Source of the DNA: Unio delphinus
Taxonomy: Eukaryota; Mollusca; Bivalvia; Unionida; Unionidae
Assembly (NCBI GenBank): GCA_029339505.1
Contig: JAQISU010000119.1
Location: 665,001 to 729,000, forward strand
Reading direction: 5' to 3'
Length of the DNA: 64,000 nucleotides
The notes under the pieces are model-generated. The model worked only from the letters and a program-made list of their open reading frames with translations, ran no database searches and had not been told where the DNA came from. Made by a program: the position numbers and the translations under genes. Shown one piece after another: positions 57,936 to 64,000 of this stretch (its first letter is position 1; each line of letters begins with the position of its first letter).

Positions 57936-59720
57936 CCTCATACGTAGTTAACTTTTCGAAGGATTTTCAATGTTTTCCAATGAAATGAGTCAGTTCATAT
58001 CTAACCACGATATCAGAGAATCTTTTTATCATCGAGAATAAATGTATGGTTGTATAATCGAGCATTGAAAATCTCAAATGAGTATACTGTGGTGATTCTC
58101 CGTCGAAATACTCAACGATTGTTCCTAGTTTTTCGTTATTAGATAAATAAGCTGTTTTCCTCGAGGTAAATATCTCATTTGTTGTATCCGCGATTGTAAA
58201 ATCTAGTTCGACGTCAACAAATACTAGTCAGGTACAGCATCGTTTATGATCGGATGATCCGCCCTGAGTAAATTTTCCAATTATTCTTCTTCCTAGATAT
58301 TTTGCTTGTCGTTCTAGTTGTTTGCTCATATCCAAGTCGTAACATTTTTCCGGAGTTGGTAACCAAACATCTTTTTGTGCCTGATATGATATTCTCACCG
58401 ATGAAACCGTCAATGACGTCAATATGTCCTCATCGAGGAGAAACCTTAATAACACTATTGGAGTCCATCTTTTCGTTGAAAAATGTTTCCCCGTCCAAAG
58501 ATAAAATATCGGATGAAGACCATTGCGGAATTTAAACAATATCACCCTGGCAAACCCCGTCATATCAAAATGTGGCAATGGTCCATTTATTGCCACTCTG
58601 GTCATTTCATGTGTTGGATGTCCAAATCGTTTAAAGTATTCACTACCGTCATCACACCCAAGAAAACTTCCGGGGTAACACGCTGCCATGTCAACGGATA
58701 TCATATTTTGTAGAACGTATTTTGTGCTTCACAATCTGCCATAGCCATGTTCTACACAGCTAGCTTGTACATCATCAAAAAACTCATATCTGGTTGGTTT
58801 CCACGAGTTTTCTCTCTGGCAATATGTCATGCGACCGATGGTACAGTAAAACAATTTCGGGTAATTTCGTCGATGTTATCTGTATACTTACTTGAGAGGT
58901 TGTTCATCTCCGTTTGAAGTTCTTCTGTTCAATATAAATCTCCATTTCCTCTTACAAATTGATTGTACCCTTCTTCATCCCCTTTAAATAACCACACTGA
59001 AAAAGGATCGGTTTTATTTATCTCGTAGATTACATCGAATATATCTCTGTGGTAGTATTTTATTGTTCACGACACGGAGAATATTCTTACAGAACTACTC
59101 CACGCATGAGAATTATGATAGATGATTTCGATTGGAGAACCCTTTTTTGATAATGACCGGAACAATGTAATATTTCCCCGGTGATGGTTTTTACCATTAT
59201 TGGAATTTTTAGTTTATTTTCCAACTTGGCAACATTGCTTATTGAAGCTCCAGTTTGATTAACCGATTCTTCCCACTTGGCTATTTGGGATTTTCTTAAC
59301 TGGGTTAATCCGTTTCCTCGTTGAGTATTATTAAAATGTTATATAACTCATTCAGCAACACAATTTAATCTCATTGAAATTTTCATCCAGGAAAATTTTT
59401 TCATATCAGGGATATTTATCATATAAATCCTGTAAGTTAACGCTATTACCGGATACGCTCGATTATAATATCTGCTATTGATCCCAGTTAGCACACCTGG
59501 TTTAGTTTTATCGGTTATAATTATATGCTTCTTTTTTTAATCCAGTACACACTCACGATGATTATATACCTTCCAATCTGTTTTATATATTTTCCTGAAT
59601 TTTACCTGAATGAAATATCCGAATCAAATTTTATCCACGATAATATTTCCTGACCAAACATAAACTGCTCCATCATTGAGAAATTAGTATTTTGCATGTT
59701 TGATGCTATTTATAATCTTT
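57936..59720 (-). pseudogene. Protein-primed-type DNA polymerase B, copy B
   Basis: Family B polymerase of the Polinton type, expected to copy the element from a terminal-protein primer. The longest open piece (58228-58704) contains motif A as SVDMAACYPGSFLG, and motif B-like KYLGRRIIGKFTQGG. After a stop the frame continues with THLRFSMLDYTT and SDIVVRYELTHFIGK, where motif C (usually with two acidic residues) appears altered or lost. Upstream, 58710-59720 is heavily broken. CRTW/YGRL and SKYTDNIDEITRNCF-like pieces and a possible start MQNTNFSMMEQFMFGQ (near 59695) are visible, but exonuclease motifs are not certain. About 1.8 kb would be a short polymerase, so parts are deleted. Confidence 0.7.
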
Positions 59721-59795
59721 GACATCCTCGATGGAGTTTTTATTCTTCGATCCAAGTCAAAAACCCATTAACAGGGATATTCTATTATTTCGGAA
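59721..59795. other. Spacer between polymerase start and SINE
   Basis: It contains the left target duplication 'ctattatttcggaa' (59782-59795). Confidence 0.6.
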
Positions 59796-60119
59796 CCGCT
59801 TCGGTGGCCTAGTGGTTAGAGCGTTCGCCGCGGAAGCGGGAGGTCGTGGGTTCGATCCTCGGCCGAGTCATACCAAAGACTTACAAAAATGGTACTAACA
59901 GCTGCCTCGCTTGACGCTCAGCATTAAGAGGTTAGTGTTAGGACTGGTCGGCCTGGTGTCAGGATAATGTGACTGGGTGGGACATCATGCTACATGTCTG
60001 CAGCATGATGCCTCAGTGCTAGACATCACTATAAAACTGCCTCACAGCAGACATCGTAGCGATATGACTGAAAAATTGTTAAAGCTACGTTAAAAATCCT
60101 ATTCAAACAAACAAACAAA
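59796..60119 (+). repeat. SINE-B, full length with 14-bp target duplication
   Basis: The best SINE-B copy. The tRNA-like head has box A TGGCCTAGTGG and box B GGTTCGATCC, and its first and last 7 bases (gcttcgg / ccgagtc) can pair as an acceptor stem with one mismatch. The body carries 'ctaacagctgcctcgcttga' and 'gcatgatgcctcagtgctag'. The tail is (ACAA)n. It is flanked by CTATTATTTCGGAA at 59782-59795 and 60120-60133, identical, so the insertion is younger than copy B. Confidence 0.95.
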
Positions 60120-60189
60120 CTATTATTTCGGAAATTCACATAATTATTTTAATTAAAACAAATATTTAAATAAAATATTTAATTATATA

Positions 60190-60430
60190 ATGAACAATTG
60201 TAATTGGTTACCAATTGGGGCAACTACTCATTGTGGTAAATTATGCAGAAAAGTTTTGTGGAATTCATATGCAGAGTATACAACGAGGAAGTTCAGGTCC
60301 TAAACCCTGTATCTGGAGTGGTGTTGGAGTACAAGGAAAACCAGAATTATGCGCTAGTTGCGGTGGTAAAAACTACAGAGAACTTTAACGATATTATGAC
60401 AGAGTTACTCCACATAACCCCAAAAACTAG
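60190..60430 (+). pseudogene. Small Cys-rich protein of the element (two frames)
   Basis: ATG 60190 opens MNNCNWLPIGATTHCGKLCR to TAA 60301. One base later the +1 frame continues with PCIWSGVGVQGKPELCASCG, GKNYREL to a TAA at 60386, then RYYDRVTPHNPKN. The spacing of Cys residues (C-x8-C in the first part, CASCGG in the second) suggests one small zinc-binding protein broken by a frameshift. An alternative is the uninterrupted third frame 60243-60485 (80 codons, NPVSGVVLEYKENQNYALVA), which lacks Cys clusters. I favour the Cys version. Function unknown. Confidence 0.35.
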
Positions 60431-60507
60431 GATTGTGCGAACTTCTCATGATTACGTTAACAGAAATAATAATTTAGATATTTAGATAATAAATTGTATT
60501 TACAAAT

Positions 60508-61014
60508 ATGAGCCAAAACAAATTCATCTTGCATCCAATCTACATTAACTACGAAACTTCTCGCAATGGAACCATCCGGCATCAACAAGGAAAAGTAAAA
60601 ATCGATCGGATTAATAATATGGGGTATATTTTAATACTGTTAGAAATGGTGAACAAAAAAAATTACCTCACACATCGATTCATCATCGAATGTTTTGCCG
60701 GGGTAATTAATAATAATCTTGTTGTTGATCACATTAATCGAAATAAAATTAATAACCGCATAGAAAATATACGAGTTGTAACTCAGAGTGAAAATTTTCT
60801 TAACTCAACTCCGAAAATTAAACAACAACAATGAAGACCCGTAACTGCTTTCATCAACAGCACAATTATTGAATTTCCATCAATTAACTCAGCTGCTAAA
60901 TATTTTGGTGTTAATCGTGAAAATGTGATACAAGCTGCAGCGGGGGATACATCTGACATTATACTCAAAAAAATTCAACAACAGTGTCATTCGCATTTTA
61001 GCAATTTTTTTTAA
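60508..61014 (+). pseudogene. HNH endonuclease with C-terminal HTH-like segment
   Basis: ATG 60508 opens MSQNKFILHPIYINYETSRN. The HNH core is LTHRFIIECFAG, VVDHINRNKINNRIENIR and VTQSENFLN, with the D-H-I-N and N-R-I residues of HNH/homing-type nucleases. The first frame stops at TGA 60832. The same frame continues without a shift to TAA 61012 with INSAAKYFGVNRENVIQAA, a small helix-turn-helix like the NUMOD1 repeats that often follow such nuclease domains. So the protein was ~168 residues with one nonsense mutation. Such genes are common in large DNA viruses and phages and could be a selfish passenger. Confidence 0.75.
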
Positions 61015-61059
61015 TATTCAAAAATTATAATTTAGACCCAAAAAGTTATTTTCGTATAT

Positions 61060-61525
61060 ATGAACGACGAAATTATATCAGTGACCGCCAAACAACTTGA
61101 AATTATTCAACGATTTCAAAAAAAATAATAATGACCACAAGCGAACTTGCAAAAATGTACAGTGGGGGAACAAAATATATCAAAATGAAATTGAAAAACC
61201 TTCCGGGGTTATCGAAAAATTATACGAAGTTAAACGCGCTGATACCAACGATAATTACCAAGAATATTATTTTGATAAATGAGATTATCTCGATATGTAC
61301 CAACAACAACAACAACAATATAAAAATGCAGTATTAATCACCGAATGGGAAATATTTAAAACATTATTAATGCAATGTTATCTTGTAATCACAAGAGATT
61401 ATAAAATTCAGAAAATCATCCTGTTGTGTAAAATACTCAACAAGGTTAACAGGACAATAAAACCTGTGACCGAGGTAGTAAAATTCGCTGTAAGAAATTT
61501 CATGAATAAATATTTAGAGCAATAA
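61060..61525 (+). pseudogene. Small hypothetical protein, paralog 1
   Basis: It begins ATG 61060 (MNDEIISVTAKQLEIIQRFQ), shifts frame after a short A-run at 61120, and continues through KYIKMKLKNLPGLSKNY and later YKNAVLITEWEIFKTLLMQC to TAA 61523, ending KFAVRNFMNKYLEQ. It starts with the same four residues as the next ORF and both end with an F-x-NKYL motif, so the two look like a tandem duplication. No known domain. The mixture of Lys/Asn/Ile is typical of AT-rich viral genes. Confidence 0.4.
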
Positions 61526-61550
61526 TATATTTATATAAACCCATTTAAAA

Positions 61551-61905
61551 ATGAACGATGAAAATATCGCCGAATTGAAAACTGAACTAGATCGTACAAC
61601 ATCTCCACGACAGTATAATATTTACTAGCGATTACATCGATGCCAAATATAAAAAATTATCTCAATGCGCCTATAAAATTTTCCCACATATAAATCAGAA
61701 TACCGGATAATGAAATAAGAACGAAATCGAATCGTATATAAAAATACCACCACAGAAGAAAACTTAATTGCGGTATCCGTGATCATAGCAAAAATTCTTA
61801 AACACGTCTGAGATATATTCAACGAAGAAGCTCTTATAGATTACAACGCGAAAAAATTTGAAAATAAATATTTAGATGCAAAATCTGAAGGATTTCATCT
61901 TTGAA
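61551..61905 (+). pseudogene. Small hypothetical protein, paralog 2
   Basis: ATG 61551 opens MNDENIAELKTELDRTTSPR. The frame is broken by a stop near 61626 and shifts. The end reads KFENKYLDAKSEGFHL to TGA 61903. Compare paralog 1. Function unknown. Confidence 0.35.
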
Positions 61906-62090
61906 TTTCAATCAAACACGAAGAGGTGTTTTCGGAACCTCGAACGGATTGAGATTTTTCAATTCCAGATGCTTGTCCCTGAATGTTTTATTATATTCGA
62001 TATCCGAGTATTTTTAACTCGGACATTAGTTGGTTGTTGTAGATGTTTAATCGGGTACGTTTATGAATTATTATTTTATTGAATTTTTTT
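61906..62090. other. Spacer between converging gene sets
   Basis: No convincing frame. Plus-strand genes lie to the left and minus-strand genes to the right. Confidence 0.4.
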
Positions 62091-62491
62091 TTACTCCTCG
62101 AGTTGGATTTTAAAATAGTTTTCAGTTTGAAGTTGTGATATTGGTTTACTATGTTCATCGTTGGATTTTCTCAACATGGAAATTTCTTGTTGATATTCCA
62201 TCTTTAATTTTTCCGCTGTGACCCGTTATTCATCATGCGTCTCAGTTAATACGGTAATTTTTTTTTTTAGCTTGGTATCTTCTCTGAGTTTTCGTTTACT
62301 CTTGTATTGTTGTTTTGCTTGTTTAAATTGTTCGGCGTTGCCTTGTGTTATGGCGCAAATTGGTTCCTTGGACCATATTTTATACAGACTTGATAATCCT
62401 ATTTTGTATTCGTTGGCTACCTCGTTTAATACCACGCAACGATATTAATTTGTTTTTCATCGTAGGCGGTAAGATAGGTTAAGGTTTTCAT
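62091..62491 (-). pseudogene. HTH plus coiled-coil protein of the element
   Basis: A minus-strand ATG at 62491 opens MKTLTYLTAYDEKQINI. A frameshift near 62445 leads to the frame with VANEYKIGLSSLYKIWSKE, a helix-turn-helix like that of transposase/CENP-B-type DNA binders. A Lys/Gln/Glu-rich helix follows (FKQAKQQYKSKRKLREDTKL), then an in-frame TAA at 62226. The same frame goes on to a TAA at 62091 with further coiled-coil heptads. The start ATG overlaps the TGA of the upstream membrane peptide (ATGA). Possible role: transcription or DNA-binding factor. This is inference. Confidence 0.45.
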
Positions 62492-62610
62492 ATATATCGC
62501 GGGGAAATTTTTACAAAATAAAAGAACATGGTGAAAATTATAAACAAAGTAATTACAACGGAAATCACAGAAATAATAAGATGATGGTAATGATGATGGT
62601 GAGTAAGCAT
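62488..62610 (-). CDS. Single-span membrane peptide, 40 residues
   Basis: ATG 62610 opens MLTHHHYHHLIISVISVVIT, a His cluster followed by ~25 hydrophobic residues (ending FIIFTMFFYFVKISPRYI), and stops with TGA 62488. Intact and too short for most gene finders. The stop overlaps the next start as ATGA, a compact viral style. The frame upstream carries more element-like sequence across stops, so the true start may be farther up. Function unknown. Small hydrophobic virion proteins are common in such elements. Confidence 0.4.
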   Translation of the reverse strand: MLTHHHHYHHLIISVISVVITLFIIFTMFFYFVKISPRYI

Positions 62611-62688
62611 AGATCACCCTTTAAATTTGCTGGGTTTTTTAAAATATTTTTTCAAGGTTTTTTCATTGATACCCCTGATGATATATCA

Positions 62689-63018
62689 TCATGGTTCCAC
62701 TGATAAAATTTCCTTGAGGCAATCAACATAAATACACGAGTAAGCATAGCTTATTATCTGGTCGTGGCTACATGAAACTACAATAACGTGGTGATGTTGC
62801 AGTTGTCGTAGTTGGTGTTCCATCAGCAGGAAATCTTCGTTGGCGAATTCATCAATGACGATTTCAAAATTTCCCATGATTGTCCTCGTGAATGATTTTC
62901 TAATCACATCATTGAGTCGTTCACGATGGTAGATAAATACTCTCGTGTGTACATTATCGATAATATCATTGTAGTTTTCAATTGTTGAACCCAGGGGAAA
63001 ACTTTCGCAATGAAAAAT
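62689..63018 (-). CDS. Hypothetical protein of the element
   Basis: An open minus-strand frame from about 63018 (STIENYNDIIDNVHTRVFIY) to TGA 62689 (KEILSVEP). No ATG near the upper end is obvious, so the N-terminus is uncertain. The sequence is mixed alpha-type with no recognised motif. It sits in a run of minus-strand frames that are spaced by under 60 bp, which argues that it belongs to the element rather than chance. Confidence 0.4.
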   Translation of the reverse strand: MFHCESFPLGSTIENYNDIIDNVHTRVFIYHRERLNDVIRKSFTRTIMGNFEIVIDEFANEDFLLMEHQLRQLQHHHVIVVSCSHDQIISYAYSCIYVDCLKEILSVEP

Positions 63019-63044
63019 CTAACACGTAAATCTACGATGAAAAT

Positions 63045-63426
63045 CTATGATCGTACATCAAGGGTAATTTTCAATGGTTCATTTGATAAATCGATTAAGT
63101 TAAAATTCTGATCAATGAGTTTTAAGTTTATTTTTGTTATCGACGGGTTACTGCATTCCAAATACACCAGTTTAATTGGGCTTTGTACGATTAAACTTCC
63201 TGGAGATACTTGAGGGGAAAACTTATATAAGATATATCCTTGCATTGCTTGATTTGCTGTTGTATCCACGCTGTAACTCCCCATGACGATATTACATACA
63301 AGATTTATCGCGATCACCAACGTTATATCAACAGTGTTTGGGGATACATGTCGACTGGTCCCCTCAGGGGAATTATTGTATGTGAGAATAGTCAACGGTG
63401 ATAAATTTTCCCACGCAACAAGAATT
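63045..63426 (-). CDS. Capsid-like (minor capsid/penton-type) protein, probable
   Basis: Open minus-strand frame, beta-rich. The middle reads NLVCNIVMGSYSVD and GYILYKFSPQVSPG, the end KINLKLIDQNFNLIDLSNEP and ITLDVRS. The spacing of a Pro-Gly turn, a hydrophobic strand and the final DQxxxLIDL-type strand pair resembles a beta-sandwich protein encoded in Polinton/adintovirus late regions (family resemblance from memory, not verified). The start codon is not evident and the frame begins after a stop near 63427. It is shorter (127 residues) than a major capsid protein. No double jelly-roll major capsid gene was found. Confidence 0.4.
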
Positions 63427-63434
63427 TAGGGAAG

Positions 63435-63765
63435 TTATTCATCGATGACATCATTGAGTGATTTTCTTAACTCAGGTATATTATATCCCTGAAATTTATA
63501 TGTTGGAATATCTTCTATGTGTATATTAACTTTATTTGCAAAATCTCTCTTATCAAACTTGTCTTCGGAATCTAATATATTTTGAATAACACGTGTGTTA
63601 AATAATTCCATATCAAATACAAGTTGATTTAAAACTTCTATGTATTTGATAATTGAGGTTTTTACCAAAAAGTCAAATAGATGTACTTGAAAATTTTGGC
63701 ATAATTGATTTAAATATTTTTTATATCCGTTGTTAAGAGCGTCATATTTTTGGGGATTGTTACGT
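63435..63765 (-). CDS. Hypothetical protein of the element
   Basis: An open minus-strand frame from about 63765 (NNPQKYDALNNGYKKYLNQL) to TAA 63435, ending YKFQGYNIPELRKSLNDVID. No Met start is seen in the upper part. Helical and Asn/Asp/Lys-rich. The stop lies 9 bp from the opening of the capsid-like frame, as in an operon-like viral array. Function unknown. Confidence 0.4.
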
Positions 63766-63770
63766 ATATT

Positions 63771-64000
63771 TTATTTAAATAATTTATTTATTTTTGTAAG
63801 ATTCAAATTTGACATTTTGGATTAAAAATATATTCATTGGGAAATTTCATGAAGTTTCCTCAACAAATAAACAACAGATGTTAACCTTATTTTTGGACCT
63901 TGCTTCAGAGTGTAAACAAGCTTCTAAAATGATTGGTTGATTCCAAGGACATTAGAGCTTTATTTTAAAAATGATTGGTCGATTCCAAGGACATCTTTCT
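63771..64000. repeat. AT-rich end with a 41-42-bp direct repeat
   Basis: 'aaaatgattgg' followed by '(t/c)cgattccaaggacat'-type sequence at 63926 and 63968, possibly the beginning of another minisatellite cut by the window edge. Confidence 0.5.

Larger units (their letters stand above)
54735..63770. mobile_element. Polinton/adintovirus-like element, copy B
   Basis: The left part is colinear with copy A from 'gaccatttctg' (A: 'gaccatttttg' at 33975). Copy B carries ATPase (-), PLA2-like (+), integrase (+), helicase and polymerase (-), a SINE-B insertion, Cys-rich ORF (+), HNH (+), two paralogous ORFs (+), then at least five minus-strand ORFs including a capsid-like one. The window shows ~9 kb. 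Full Polintons are usually 15-20 kb, so either it extends beyond 64000 or part is lost. Terminal inverted repeats are not identified. All large genes are broken. Confidence 0.8.

Noticed and set aside
59796..59870. Functional tRNA gene
   Set aside because: The tRNA-like head continues directly into the SINE-B body and tail, has target duplications, and its stem has mismatches.
60243..60485. 80-codon frame as the real gene in place of the Cys-rich one
   Set aside because: Uninterrupted, but lacks the clustered CxxC pattern. The overlapping Cys-rich reading looks more protein-like. The choice is uncertain.

Overview
This window is eukaryotic genomic DNA. It is AT-rich, has GT-AG introns with short coding exons, an AATAAA poly(A) signal, many micro- and minisatellites, and tRNA-derived SINEs, LINEs, a DIRS-like element and DNA transposons. 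Together with the integrated Polinton/adintovirus-type elements this suggests an invertebrate, most likely a lophotrochozoan such as a mollusc. The species assignment is inference only.

Host genes (+ strand). The 5' part ends a type-I membrane protein gene: one large terminal exon (2991-4036) encodes a Thr-rich stalk, one membrane span and a Tyr-rich cytoplasmic tail, followed by AATAAA at 4237. A second gene of similar design is spread over 18.6-32.4 kb as tiny exons, all in phase 1-1: stalk exons at 18644, 25495 and probably 28234, a membrane-span exon at 29410, and two tail exons at 30975 and 32399 that lie in duplicated intron-exon units. A lone phase 1-1 Ig-like exon (49675-49980) probably begins a third member. 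The picture is a tandem cluster of Ig-type receptors that vary by exon shuffling and duplication. Between these exons lie large minisatellites with units of 21, 36, 40, 42, 43, 45, 47, 51, 58, 65 and 81 bp.

Mobile elements. There are an RTE-type LINE (19.0-23.3 kb) split by a 2.43-kb hAT-like insertion, a 1.3-kb pogo/Tigger-like element (23459-24775), a DIRS-like remnant (16.0-17.2 kb), LINE relics at 33.2, 37.4-40.4, 41.3-43.9 and 52.4 kb, and two SINE families (here SINE-A and SINE-B).

The most interesting content is two decayed copies of one Polinton/adintovirus-like element. Copy A is 33956-37372 and is truncated. Copy B is about 54.7-63.8 kb and may continue past the window. Shared order: packaging ATPase (-), Cys-knuckle plus phospholipase A2-like gene (+), DDE integrase (+), then an SF1 helicase and protein-primed-type DNA polymerase B (-) that look like one continuous gene. 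Copy B goes on with a small Cys-rich gene, an HNH endonuclease with a C-terminal helix-turn-helix-like segment, two tandem paralogous small genes, and a compact minus-strand array including an HTH/coiled-coil protein, a one-span membrane peptide and a capsid-like protein. All are broken by stops and frameshifts, so these are fossil viral elements. A SINE-B with a 14-bp target duplication later landed in copy B.
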